Assembly: GCA_026686845.1 (NCBI GenBank)
Contig: JAIVEN010000003.1
Span: forward strand, 6,264,501 to 6,328,500
Direction: 5' to 3'
DNA length: 64,000 nucleotides
Source: Adenanthera pavonina
Taxonomy: Eukaryota > Streptophyta > Magnoliopsida > Fabales > Fabaceae
Shown here: one piece after another, positions 13,276 through 25,583 of the stretch
How positions within the stretch are numbered: the stretch's first letter is position 1
How the letters are laid out: each line of letters starts with the position of its first letter
The notes under the pieces: model-generated
What the model was told of the DNA's origin: nothing
Seen by the model: the letters and a program-made list of their open reading frames with translations, nothing else
Database searches by the model: none
Translations under genes and position numbers: made by a program

Positions 13276-14298
13276 ATGAGTAATGAGAAGGTGAAAGCAA
13301 CTTGGGACATGAATGTAATTGAGATTTTGATCAAACTATGTGTGGAACAAGTCCAAAAAGGGCAGTGGCTGGGCAGTAGTCTAAATAAAACTGGATGAGT
13401 TGTTGTTATTGTTGGGTTTAAGGAAAAGACTGGCAGAAATTACACTAGGGCACAGCTTAAGAATAGGTTGGATGTCCTTAGAAAAGATTAGACTTTATGG
13501 TGTAAGATGCTTGAGAAAGAGTCAGGTGTAGGGTGGCTTCATGGGCAACAAACTATTGATGCATCTGATTCATGGTGGGAAAAAAAGATATCGGTATGTA
13601 ATTTAGTTTATTTGATGTTATAATATGCCTAGTTTACTGAACTTTTGTGTAATATGTTATACTAATTATAAGTAAATTTGCAGGAAAATCCAGAATATAA
13701 GAAATTCAGACATAGAGGACTTCAATTTGAGGATGAATTAACAATATTATTTAGAAGTGTAGTGGCAAGTGGGGTGCATGCATGGACACCGTCATCAGGG
13801 ATATTACCCGATGATGTTGTAGAGGATGATGATGTGTACTGTCCATGTGTAGACCTACAGGAGGGATCATGAGATAGTGAAGAAGATCTTGATAACGATA
13901 CATGTAGACAAAGTGCTGGAATGAGTGATGAGCTTGGGGATATGAACTTGAACACTTTCCAAGGGTACTCCAGTGAAAGAAGCATTGGCAAGAGGAAGAG
14001 GATGGGACCTTCAGAAGAAAGGAAAAAAAATAAAGCCACCAATACAGGGCAGATAGTTGATGTTATCAGTAGGATTGCTGATGCATAGGAATCGAGAGGA
14101 AAACAGAAGGCTGCAACATCTATGGGTGAAGTTATGGCTCAATTAAGTTCAATAGAGGTTATCTATAGTGATCTTGACTGGTATTCCAAATGCTGTGAAG
14201 TCCTTTCAGACCCCACCAAAAGGGATATTTTTGTACATTTAGGACATGATGAGGAAAGATTGTTGACCTGGTTGAAACTTGCTGCATCTAGAATTTAG
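13276..14298 (+). pseudogene. Harbinger Myb/SANT-like DNA-binding protein (broken)
   Basis: This is the accessory protein of a PIF/Harbinger element, which in active elements binds the transposon ends and brings the transposase to DNA in the nucleus. Exon 1 (13276-13593) starts ATSNEK-like with an initiator ATG and encodes a trihelix/SANT-like segment (ATWDMNVIEILIKLC, then GRNYTRAQLKNRLD); exon 2 (13684-14298) starts ENPEYKKF and ends in a basic, acidic-patch region (DDVVEDDD; KRKRMGPSEERKK). Donor TCG/GTATG and acceptor TTGCAG are intact. At least four in-frame stops (near 13396, in the KD-stop-TLW stretch, at 13870 and near 14086) fall at expected Trp or other codons, so no full product is possible. 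Confidence 0.75.
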
Positions 14299-14529
14299 GA
14301 TGTTGAACTTTAGTTTTAAATGTGACTTGTAGATTTGCTAATTTAGGATGTTCAACTTTGTTATATTAGGTTGCTTGTTGTGACTTTGTTATAAATGTGA
14401 CTTGGATATTTGATTACTTTAGATTGAAGTATAGTTTTAGTTTAGAACCTTTTTATAAAGACTTATGAAGAAGATGATGTTTTTTAAATATTTACTTTCA
14501 TATTTCACCTTCCAGGTTTGAAGAATTAA
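14299..14529. other. Spacer between the two Harbinger genes
   Basis: About 230 bp of AT-rich DNA between the stop of the Myb-like gene and the transposase start. It would hold the 3' end of one transcript and the promoter or leader of the next. Confidence 0.5.
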
Positions 14530-15795
14530 ATGGGTGACTCAGACTCATCTTAAGATAATTTTAATGAAGTTGCAAATGTCACTACATTAGTTGGGTTGTA
14601 TGCGGTCAAACATTTATGTAAGGAGCCCCGAAGAACTAGTAAATATACAGGTCATTTGTGGGTTAATGAAATTTTACAAGATCATCCTATTCGTTGTTAT
14701 GAGATGTTTCGTATGGAAAAGAATGTATTTTATGAACTTTGCAATGAATTGGTCGAAGAACATGGGTTAAAGGGAACTAGGAGAATGGGGGTGTAAGAAA
14801 TGCTTGCAATTTTTTTGAACATGATTAGGCATGGGGTTGGAAATAGGATGTTGCAAGAGAGATTTCAACACTCAGGATAAACTATAAGTAGACATTTCCA
14901 TCGAATATTAGTGGCTGGTCTTAGACTAGCAACGAAATATATCAAGCCAAAAGATAATAGATTTTGTGGCGTACCATCAAACATACGGCGCGATAAGCGA
15001 TATTGGCCGTTTTTCAAGAATGCTATAGGAGTTATTGATGGTACTCATATCCCATGTGTTGTTACTCCCAGTGAACAACCGAGATTTATTGGAAAAAAAG
15101 GATATCCAACACAAAATGTAATGGCTGTATGTGATTAAGACATGTGCTTTACTTTTGTATTAGCTGGATGGGAAGGCACCGCACATGATGCTCGTGTTTT
15201 TGACAATGCCATCACAATGGCTTCCATGAATTTTCTGCACCCATCTCAAGGTATGTTTCTTGTTCATACCTTTATCTATTATTGAGTTGCCATTACAAAT
15301 ATTTGACAATACTTCCATTGACTATTAGGTAAATATTATTTGGTGAATGCTGGTTATCCAACCCCAACTGGATATCTTTGTCTATATAAACGTGAACGCT
15401 ACCACATTCCAGATTTTCGGCTTTCATCTGGATATGTGAACAACAATGAACGATTTAATTATTACCATTCAAGTTTAAGATGCACCATAGAAAGGTCTTT
15501 TAGAGTTTGAAAGAACAGATTTCCAATTTTACATCGCATGCCTAGTTACAAATTTCAAACACAAGTTCAGATAGTATGTGCAACAATGACTATACATAAC
15601 TTCATTAGAAAGAACTCCCAAACAGATTATGAATTCTTACGGTTTGAAACTAAAGATGTAGTTCAACAAGATGGTAATGATAGTGATGAGTATCAACCTT
15701 CATCCGGAAGTTCAACTATCACATCGCCAAGAGAAATAGATTATATTCGTAATTTAATTAGAGATCAAATTGTCCAATCTTTACAAGACAATTAG
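14530..15795 (+). pseudogene. PIF/Harbinger DDE transposase (broken)
   Basis: This is a DDE_Tnp_4 family nuclease that would cut and rejoin the element. It starts ATG at 14530 (MGDSDSS), with one intron (15251-15328; CAAG/GTATG ... TTAG). Visible marks: HLCKEPRRTSKYTGHLWV, VIDGTHIPCV with the first catalytic Asp, GWEGTAHDARVFDNA with the second, and RCTIERSF with the catalytic Glu, so the triad codons survive. The usual VDAGYP reads VNAGYP. Premature stops occur early (after DSDSS), after RRMGV (14794), after RFQHSG, after MAVCD (15136) and at an expected Trp (about 15508). It is a recently silenced relic rather than a deeply decayed one. Confidence 0.85.
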
Positions 15796-16192
15796 TTATG
15801 TATAATTATTTTTTAATATTAAACCTTAGTCTTTTTAATTTTTAATTTAACATGTACACTGACAATTCTAGTTATGTAATATTTTCATATTATTTATAAA
15901 TTAGAATTTTACTTACAAAACTATTAAAATTTTATTTAATTACATAATATTCTTATGTATAAATGATTCATTTATAAAAAGACTAATATTATTTAAGGAC
16001 CAGGGGCATTTAAGACATTTCAAGTAATTGTCTATCCAAAAGTGATTTTAATCATATTTATCCAAACACAATCAATTATGGAAAATCATTTTTAAGTTCA
16101 ACATATCCAAACACAAATCACTTTTTACACAATCACTTATTCTCATATTTACTTATACATAATCACTTATGAATAAGTTAATCCAAACGGGC

Positions 16193-17080
16193 ATTGAGTT
16201 GTATCTTCATCAGTTGGGGCACTTGAATTCTCACGGGGAAGAAGTGATTAACGGGAAGAGAGGCGAGAAAGAAGAAGAGACTAATGAGAGTTTTTTTTAA
16301 TAATATATATGAGTTGGAAAATAATTTTTTTGAGTTGGATAAATAATTAAGAATTAGAGAATTCTTCATCAGTAGGGAACACTTTCTTAGGATTTTCTGT
16401 CAAATATATTAATAAAAAAATTTTTTTGTTAAATTTTAAAAATTAAAGAATTATAAATAAACTAAATAAAATTGAGAACTAAAATAAAATCTAGTATAAA
16501 ATTAAAAAATTAAAATATACTTTTATTTACAATTTTTTATATTTTACTATTTATTAAAATTTTTAATCAGAATATCATAACTGATTTTAACAAAAAACAT
16601 AATATATATGATTTGATTAGAAATTATATACTTTCTCCAATTTTTAATATAATATTTTTTAATTAAATAATATAAATTAGGAAAAAAATAAATTAGATAA
16701 TTATCATAATTTTTCTGAAAATTTAGGCTTTTTTTAATTGTTTTTATTTATTTTTTAACAAAATAAATTAAATAAAAAATTTTTAAAAAAATATGTAATA
16801 AAATTTAAAACTCACCAGAGAGTGGAAAACACGACCCAATCAAAGTGAAAAAATTGGCCCATTTCTTGTTGTTCTGATGTAGTACTAAAAAGCGGCGGGT
16901 ATCATTTATGACATCTGACCGCAACACTTTCTCCTTCTGCAACTCCTGTTGTCACACATGTTCATTCTGCAGCGCGTGATGCTGTCAGCGTCGCCAGACT
17001 CACATTTGGTTTATCGATGAAACGCCATATTCCCCTACGCGCCCATCCTCACAGATTCAAAGAAAACATCACAAGATTGC
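16193..17080. other. AT-rich intergenic DNA
   Basis: Very AT-rich stretch between the Harbinger right end and the kinase promoter. Short frames only; nothing recognised. Confidence 0.5.
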
Positions 17081-17190
17081 GCCACGTGTGTGGGAAATGA
17101 ATCAGAAAATTGTTCTACTTACGTGGCACTGTGTAGCTGGCAAGAGACGTGAACGAGAGTGCGCGGCAAATGCATCGGATAACGTGGTGC
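17081..17190 (+). promoter_or_regulatory. Cluster of ACGTG (G-box/ABRE-like) motifs upstream of the kinase
   Basis: Three ACGTG cores fall within about 100 bp: GCCACGTGTG (17081-17090), TTACGTGGC (ending 17127) and AACGTGGTG (about 17180), 260-365 bp before the kinase ATG. Such cores bind bZIP or bHLH factors and, in clusters, confer abscisic acid response. The role is inferred from position and motif only. Confidence 0.45.
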
Positions 17191-17445
17191 CCTACATTTG
17201 GGCTGCCCAGCTGGGACCCTTTGTATTGGTTATTTTGCCATATTTCCTATCATCTCCTCAAGCTTTCCTTTTTTTTCTTTCTTTAATAAGATCTCCGCTT
17301 CTGGTTACTGCAATAAGTAAGAGCTCCCGAGTGTTTGAGAGAAGAGGGAAGTGGGTAGGCTTCAGGTACATATTGATACACTTGCAGTTACACATTGACG
17401 CTCAGAGGTGCAGCGCGGGAGTGGAAGAGAGTGAAAGTGAAAGAG

Positions 17446-20400
17446 ATGGAGGATCTCGAAGAGGAAGAGAAAGGAGGAGAGGTTTTGGGCTCCAGCTTGA
17501 CTATGGAGAAGGTTGCCGCTGCCAAAAAGTTCATAGAGAATCACTATAGGGCTCAGATGAAGAATATTCAAGAGCGAAAGGAGAGGTACATGGAAGAGTT
17601 CGCTTATTGATTTTCTTGTGATTGCATAGGAAATGCTTGAAATTGAAATTCGTTTGAGTGTTTGACCCTCGGGCCTAAGAATTTTACGTGTTTGTAACTA
17701 GATTTTCAATTGTGCAAAATGCAAACTCTGTCGTAGATCTTGCTATCGAACTATTTTCAACTTGTTCAGCATTGTCGACCGAAGTAATCTAGGTATAAGA
17801 CAGAATCTAATTGTCACATAACGAAAGCTGAGAACCTCTTACTTAAACTTATCTTACTAATTGCTGTTGGTTTTTGAGATATTAATTCCTCTCTACACAT
17901 GGTGACACCCATTAACAGGGATTAACTGTCACCATTTTGAATGTAAATGCATTATAAACTACCTTTTCTCGTCTTTTAATTCTTTATTTGGTGCCGACAT
18001 GTATGATCCTGGAATGATTGAATTTAATTTATGCGAGACATGTTATGAGGTGAAACAACCTATCATTACACTTTTTTTCCCCTTTTCCTTCTGTGATCTT
18101 AATCTGAAAAGGAAACTGCTAAAGATGTAAAGCTTAATATTTCCCCTTTGTTTGATAGCATTCAATGATATGTTCTACAAGATATATTATTGATTTTGTT
18201 TTCTTTGGGATTTCCTATAATTTGAACTATGCTTATGTATTTTCGTAAAGGTCACGATCGTGATGTAAATGTTCTGTTTTGTAGTTCCTGACACTATTTT
18301 TTTAATTATATTCTAGACGTTGGATTTTAGAAAGGAAATTAGCTTCCTCAGATGTCCCAAATGAGGAACGGATCAACCTTATCAAAGATTTGGAGCGAAA
18401 AGAGACAGAATATATGCGACTGAAAAGACACAAGATATGTGTAAACGATTTTGAGCTTTTAACCATTATTGGAAGGGGAGCCTATGGAGAGGTGAGAACT
18501 AAGAACTGTCCCTGGTATATCTATATTTGTGCATGAAAGAAATTATTGTTGGATACACAATGAATCAATCATCTGTTTGGTATATATATATTTTTTTGGC
18601 ACCATCTGTTTGGTTTTGTTTGACGTTGGACAATCTATTGCATGCTTCTCATAATGGTAGCTTCTAGTATATTTGGCTAACTCATTCAATTACAGGTTAG
18701 ATTGTGTCGAGAGAAAAAGTCTGGAAATATTTATGCCATGAAAAAGCTGAAGAAATCTGAAATGCTTAAGAAAGGCCAGGTGAGATAGACATTTAGCAGA
18801 TTGAATAGAGCTAAACTTAGAATTACGAAATGGGTGCATTATCTGGATGTTAATTACAGATCCAAAATATTATTTGTGACCATTATTGAATGTCCTGCAG
18901 AATGCTTAGTGCTTTTATACTTACAAAATAATTTTTCTGCAGGTGGAACATGTTAGAGCTGAGAGAAACTTGCTGGCTGAAGTTGCCAGTCATTGCATAG
19001 TGAAACTTTACTACTCGTTTCAGGATGCTGACTACCTATATTTAGTTATGGAATATCTTCCTGGGGGTGACATGATGACTTTGCTGATGAGGGAAGACAC
19101 CTTAAGTGAAAGTGTTGCTAGATTTTACATTGCACAGAGTGTCCTGGCCATAGAGTCCATTCATAAACACAATTAAATTCACAGGTTCAATTAAGCTATG
19201 CTTATTATCTTATTGACCTGATTTGATAGATTAGCAATGCCGATTTATTGGGTGATGGTGTGGGTTTGTGTTTGCGTGCTGAACAGTCATTAACTTTAAT
19301 TTCCTACTTTTCAGAGATATTAAACCAGATAATCTACTTCTGGACAAAAATGGTCACATGAAGCTCTCAGATTTTGGTCTCTGTAAGCCTCTCGATTGTA
19401 CTACCCTCTCTACACTGCATGAAAATCACACCATGGATGATGAAAATTTATCTGAGCCAATGGATATTGATGGATGTTTTCCTGATACTGATAATCGGAG
19501 CAGTTGGAGAAGTGCACGTGATCAGCTTCAGCATTGGCAGATGAACAGGAGGAAGTTGGTATGTTATCAAATTAACTGATACAATATCATTAAGATAACA
19601 TATGCACTTGGTCATGATTCTGAGCATAATCATGCCTATGTTTCAAAGATTTTGCAATCCAACTGTCCTAGAAACGGTGCATTTGCATTCATGATGATTA
19701 CTGAAATAACTTTCTTCTGACTGTTTCGAATTGCATATCAAATGCTAACCATTCTTATTTTAACCAAAAATGAAAAATATGTACATGGAATTATGAGGTT
19801 GATTTTTTTTTTTTTATGTTTTAAACATGTTACTGATTTTATATTCTGGCATGGAATGTTGCAGCTGGGACAACCAAAGAATCCTATATATCCCAAAACC
19901 AATTTCTTTATAAATTGTAGCCATTCATTAGTAATTGTTATAAGATTCCTTGCCTTCTCTGTAATTGTTATAAGATTTCTTACCTTCTCTTTGAATGATG
20001 GTTAGCATAGTGTCCTTAGTTTGTCATGCAGTCAAGGGTGGAGCTAGAATCAAAACATTGCAAGGGGCCAAAATATGAATGACTGAAGGGTCTTTAAGAA
20101 GAAATCAAAATTTTGAAGGGTCCAAACTTGTATAATGAAAATAAAGGTAAAAAAAACTTGAGGAAATTTTGAAATTGATAATGTACCTCTTCCTCTATGC
20201 AAATATAAAATATGCTATCATGTATTGTGTAACCTGGTCTGCGGTTGTTTAAATCTGTAATTATGTATATCTGAATAACTGATCATGGCTCTTCAGACCC
20301 TTTTGAATATTAAATAAAAAAATGATAATTGCCAATGGCATAGCCAATTGGCCATTTTAGTTTTCTTTGTTAGTATATATATAAGACAAAAATGCCTCAC

Positions 20401-23400
20401 TGTTCTCACATTTATCCTTTTTATCCCTTTTTCAAGGCATTTTCTACTGTGGGAACACCAGATTACATTGCTCCTGAAGTACTGCTGAAAAAAGGATATG
20501 GGATGGAATGTGATTGGTTAGCATTTACCTAATATTTTCGGTCTTGTGATCTATCGTTATTGAATCTTCATGCAAGTTTCCATTTAGTATTATGAGCTGT
20601 GTATCTTTGATTAGAGCTTATTTATAACTTCTTGCCTATACTTACTTTTATGGATAGGTGGTCACTGGGAGCAATAATGTATGAAATGCTGGTTGGTTAC
20701 CCTCCATTTTACTCAGATGATCCAATAACCACTTGCAGAAAGGTTACATCCTTCAAAGTTATCATAGAAGTTATTAAGTTCCAAAGTAACATTACATTTC
20801 ATTTATAGTTAAAGACCATGCTTAATTTACACGTTTCCTGTTCTACATGTGGGCATCAATGAGAGAAGAGAGTTCCTACTAAGTCTTCAGCAGGGTTGAA
20901 GTTTATGTCCTTGTAAAATCCATTTGTAGCCAATGAGTTTTTTTTTTTAAAAGAAAAATCAATCTCAAATGAGGGCCTAATTTGATTAAATCCTTTTTTC
21001 CTTGGAAAGCATAATGTTTTATAACTAATACTGTGTAGACATCATCTTCCAAAGTGCCGTTCAAACTGAAGGCCCATCAGTTGAGTGGAAGATGTAAGGA
21101 AATATTCATAGTGGAACCAAGTGGTATGTAGAGACTAGGAACCAAAATGAGACATCTACATGTAATCAAGCCCTGGGGACACGAGGCCTATTTTAAATGC
21201 AATCCAAAGAGAATCAATGAAAATTCTCAGCCTACTTCCTCACTTCAAATTATTAATTGTTTGTCCTTACATGTGCATGACTTGAAGTCATTATAGTGGA
21301 TATATGCCTAATCAACATTGTAATCACGTAAATTGTTTCATTTGGCTGGATGCAAATCACTTAAGATTCATAAAGTGTTTCCTAGTTCCATGAACTCATG
21401 TAAATTAAGACTGGATTCTTGTAGATGTGCAAGTCTGGGTAACTTCACTGTGAATGAAGAAGTTTTAGCATTTGTTTTACGATGGGTGCATTGAATCATT
21501 TTTTATTTTGGAGAGGGATTATAGATTCCCAAGTAACTGCCATGGCAAAGAAACTGTGCATAAATCTTGCTCCTTCCCTTCCGTCTCCCAACTTCCAACA
21601 TTCTGGCAAAGGGAGAAATGGAGGGAAATATAATATATAAAACTGCACCAATTTGCATTCCTTAGTCTGTACTGATCCCTCAAGACTATTTGACTACCTC
21701 TGCTTCCTCTTCTAACTTCTGCTAATGCTTTCATTCATGCCCTTGATATCTTTAAACTCCTCTAGTTACGTTACTATGAGTGGGTGTTCATTGATACTTT
21801 TGTTGACAACCACTATCAGATTGTTCATTGGAGAAATCATTTAAGATTTCCAGACGATTCAAAGTTGACGCATGAGGCCAAGGATTTAATCTGCAGATTG
21901 TTGTGTGATGTTGAACATAGGTTGGGTACTCAAGAGGCACATGAAATCAAGGTAAGATGTTCAATTCAATGCATCAGAATACTGCTATTTCAGATATCTT
22001 TTCTGTCTTCTACTTATGTACATTCTATGTTTATTAGGCTCATCCTTGGTTCAAGAGTGTGGAGTGGGATAACTTATATGAAATGGCGGCAGCATTTAAG
22101 CCACAAGTCAATGGGGAGATGGACACCCAAAACTTCATGAAGTTTGATGAAGTATGACATGGACGCTTCTCCTTTATAATTTAAGTTATTCCCTATTATT
22201 TTCTCTCTTATGCCTATTGTTACTGCAGAACTACCAAACTGTTAGAAGTGCATAAGTACTGCCTTTACCGTTAATGATTATAAAAGTTGCTTTAATATTA
22301 CTAGCAGAGTATATGGCTTTGCTTGATATGATAGTTTTAGATCTTCAATTCTATGCTTTTATGGGTTATATGGATTGAACATTTTACGTTGCTTGATCTC
22401 ATTTTTTATTTTTGTTCTGATAATACTAAAAGCTATGCATTCATGATGTGTGACAGCTGGTGAGAATGTTTATAATAAAATGTTCTGGCAATCCTGTGGT
22501 TATGGGGAAGTTAAGACCTATACAGTTGAACCTTTTTTTGTATATGCTGCCAACAATTGTCTGTGCTGGCCTCTGAACTCAAATCTTGAGATTTCTCAGG
22601 TTTTTGTTTTCATATGTTAGGTAGAATCACCAACAGTAGCACAAACTGGTTCAGGACCCTCCCGAAAGGTACTATATCTTGTATTGATTTGCATATCATC
22701 ATCATCGTCTTCATTTCAAGCATGCACTATCCTAAAGAAGCCTAAAGGCATTATAAGATTTATAGGATGATCTCAAACTAATTGGAAAAAAATTATGAAC
22801 AAAAATTGTCACCCTGGTTTCAAAAATGTTTGCTCCTTGACATGATACACACTTCAATGTTGTTCATGCCACGTGAGTGTCTAGCTCATTGGCAAAGATG
22901 TTCGCTTCTTGGTTGCAACACTTTCTTTGGTAATTGGTGCGATGGGATGAGAGCCATTATAAGGATAAATGTGAACATTTTCTTTGCTTTTAGGAAGATC
23001 TATTGAGTATCTTTTTTCCAGGACTACAGAATTTTAATCAAATAATATTCAGAGCAAATTTTCTGATAGAGGATAATGTCTAGTGGCTTTTAAGTCTTGT
23101 TTATTTAGTTTTAGGTAGACTCTAGATGCAAACTCTAAAATGACATTAACTGCTCTTTGTAGAATGGGCACTCTTTGCTTCTACTTGAGATATATCTGTA
23201 CTTCAAAGAATATGGGTATTTCTGTTTGTGGCGCGTTGAAAGGTTTCTAGCAAAACAACCAATCAACAATGTCTTAGGTGTTGTTAACATACTTTGGTAC
23301 TTACATGGCGTCCAAGGTGACAATAAAACAATTTTTTAAAATGCTAGTTACATTTTTACTAAATATATTCCTGAGTTGTTTGGTTTCTTGGTTCTCTTCA

Positions 23401-25583
23401 ATATACAAAACCGTAGGTCTGAAACGTGGCTTCTAAGTGAATAGTTATATTAGACGTGTCAAAATTACATCCTCAATTGAAACAGATCAAAAAGGAAGTG
23501 GATTGAGGCGGTCTCAAAACAGTAGTTTGGTGTATGCTTATATAATTCAAAATTTACTATACCTTGTTTGATCTTCTATAAATATTTGTGATAATCCAGT
23601 CGAAGGATATTGTGGATTTCAATTTCCACCGTTTCGTAAAAAAATTGTCTGATTTATCTTTTAAATAAAATTGTTGTCTGAAAAGACCTTTTAAATAAAT
23701 TGAAGAGGAATGTCTGGGGCCAGATTATTCTTGCTATTTTTGGATTGTAATCCTGCCTGCTTACCATTTGTGTTAAGTTAATCCAAAGAGTCAGCTTTAT
23801 TTTTTTCATTTTAGGTCGAGCGCCTTGAGGCTTTCGGCTGAGGAGAGGCGTATCTCTTTTGGCTTATTTATTTGAGTAAAATATCATATTGGTCCTGAAA
23901 TTATTATCAATCTACTCCTTGAAAGTTTACAGCCATCAATATCTTTCAAGGACCAGTATACGCCTTTTAGGGCCCGTTTGGATTTCAGTTAGTTAAAAAT
24001 GAATTTTGGTAGAATTGGTTCTGTAACGTAGTTATGATAAAAATTAGTTTTGGACTAACGTGTTTATGTTTGGATGATTTATTTGAAAATTGATTTTGAC
24101 AAAACTCATAATTTTCCTCTAAATTGAGTTTAAACTCTATCTCACGGTTAATTTAATTTATTTGGACTAAAATTTAACCTACATTTATTTAATTGAGAAC
24201 ATAATATATCTGATATAACATTTTCTTGCAGGTCATGATTTATAAAAATTAAAATTTTGAAGGGAAATTTTGGTTAATAGATAGTAAAAATTTTATGGAA
24301 ATTTTATTTTCCCAATTTTTTTATTTTTTCTCATTGTTATTGATATAGTTTTATCTGACTTTAAAATAAATACAAATAGAAAGGGAGAAGGAGAACGGAA
24401 AAGCAACTTGATTATGCTTCTTTGCAAACTCCGTTTTGCACAAAAAATAATTCTCCAACGGAAACGGAAAAAACCCTCCAAACATACCCAAATTTTATCA
24501 AACCTTGGTTTTGATCCCAAACTAAGGTTTGCAACTGGTTTCCAAACACAGCCTTAGTCCTTAATATAAGGTTCTTTCTAGAAGATCTTCATGTTCCATA
24601 ATATAAGGGACTTTGCAAAATTTAATTAAGCATTGATGTGTGATTTTTACAAATGTTCTTGATAGTTTTAATTCTCTCTGTAAGTATTACTGTGGGATAA
24701 AGGTTAATAGTTTTTATTAAGGATATTTTAGAAATGTTATAATAATTTTTTATAAAATACAAGTTTTTAACTAATTTTAACTACTTGCCTTAATCTACAT
24801 GCATGATTTGATTAAAAGTCCCTTGCAAAAAGGACCGTAGTCCTCAATTTTTTATTTGTTTATTTTTATGTTAACAACATCCGCTAAGTATATCATTCTT
24901 GAATTCTTGTATTTTATCTGTCCTTTTATTTTTTTAAGTTTCTAGATATACATGCCGCTGATAATATGACTTTTATATTAGGAAAAGGTTTGGCTTATTT
25001 CGGTTTTCCACTTATTTTAATTTCCTGCAGATGCTATTAACACCCAAAGATCTAAATTTTGTTGGTTACACCTACAAGAACTTTGACGCTGTGAAAGGGC
25101 TTCGCCAATTTGGTATATCATCTTGCTTATGATTGATAGTTCAGTAATTACATTTTGTGGCTACAGGAACAATTGTAGAATTGTGTTTCAGCCAGCATCC
25201 TTGTACCCTCATTTCAATGGACTTACTTATCTGGATTGTTGTGCATCATCTCTGATTTGGAGTTTTCATTTTTCCCCTAACATTTTATAAGCATCTTTGA
25301 ATGTTAGAAGCAAGAAATTTCAGTGAACTGTTGAAAGATGTTTACTTCTGAACATTCAGGGACCAAACACGCTTTAGATGATGGAAGTCTCGTGCTCCTT
25401 TCTCATGAACAAATAATTGATTTTTTCATCTTCTGTTGCCGTCATATATACTGGAATTGAATATACTGATAATTGATCTAAAAATTTGCAGGTGATTCCA
25501 TGCATGATTTTTCTTCTGAACGGGCTGCTGAGGAAACGGGTTTGCAAATGCTAACGTCATCTGGGGATCCCATGTTATCATAG
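17446..25583 (+). CDS. NDR: NDR-type AGC protein kinase, 12 exons, with an in-frame stop
   Basis: Ser/Thr kinase of the NDR/LATS group, a MOB-activated regulator of growth and polarity. Exons: 17446-17585, 18317-18491, 18696-18779, 18943-19184, 19315-19558, 20437-20516, 20658-20742, 21820-21951, 22038-22151, 22621-22668, 25031-25112, 25492-25583; all introns are GT-AG and the sum is 1518 nt (506 codons). Seen in order: an N-terminal basic helical region (KKFIENHYRAQMKNIQERKER), the glycine loop GRGAYGEV, AMKKLKK, HRDIKPDN, DFGLC, an NDR-type long insert before the activation segment (FSTVGTPDYIAPE), and the hydrophobic motif NFVGYTYKNF. The start chosen is the first ATG in frame (MEDLEEEE). 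Odd: codon 211 is TAA (19174-19176) where relatives have the Tyr before IHRD. All other exons and splice sites are clean, so this is either a very young null allele or a base error. Confidence 0.9.
19174..19176 (+). other. Premature TAA in kinase exon 4
   Basis: The exon reads HKHN-stop-IH and is then spliced to RDIKPDN. A Tyr codon (TAT or TAC) is expected here in NDR kinases, so one substitution explains it. Termination would remove the catalytic loop, DFG, activation segment and hydrophobic motif, about 295 residues. Confidence 0.85.
20024..20130. repeat. Possible hAT-like element end in kinase intron 5
   Basis: The phrase CAAGGGTGGAGCTAGAA resembles the CAGGGGCGGAGCCAG terminal repeat seen in many plant hAT elements. 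I could not find a matching opposite end or an 8-bp duplication, so it may be a truncated piece. Confidence 0.3.
23970..24553. mobile_element. 584-bp MITE with TTA duplication in kinase intron 10
   Basis: It begins GGGCCCGTTTGGATTTCAGTT and ends AACTGGTTTCCAAACACAGCC, inverted repeats of each other, with TTA on both sides (23967-23969 and 24554-24556). The ends match the PIF/Harbinger GGGCCYGTTTGG type. It lies within the 2.4-kb intron between kinase exons 10 and 11 and helps explain that intron's size. Confidence 0.75.

Larger units (their letters stand above)
10188..16192 (+). mobile_element. PIF/Harbinger transposon, near full length
   Basis: Left end GCCTGTTTGGAT (10188-10199) and right end ATCCAAACGGGC (16181-16192) are inverted repeats of the PIF/Harbinger type; similarity continues inward (CTTATGA and TCATAAG stretches). 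Flanking 3-mers are ATA and ATT, a degraded form of the expected 3-bp duplication. Between the ends lie both proteins of an autonomous Harbinger element in the same orientation: a Myb/SANT-like DNA-binding protein and a DDE transposase. Both carry stops, so this copy is dead. The element is longer than usual because other repeat DNA (about 10.56-11.99 kb) appears to have inserted in its 5' part. Confidence 0.8.

Noticed and set aside
17088..17549. 153-codon frame over the kinase promoter and first exon
   Set aside because: It is out of frame with the clearly conserved NDR start and crosses the promoter; a shadow frame.
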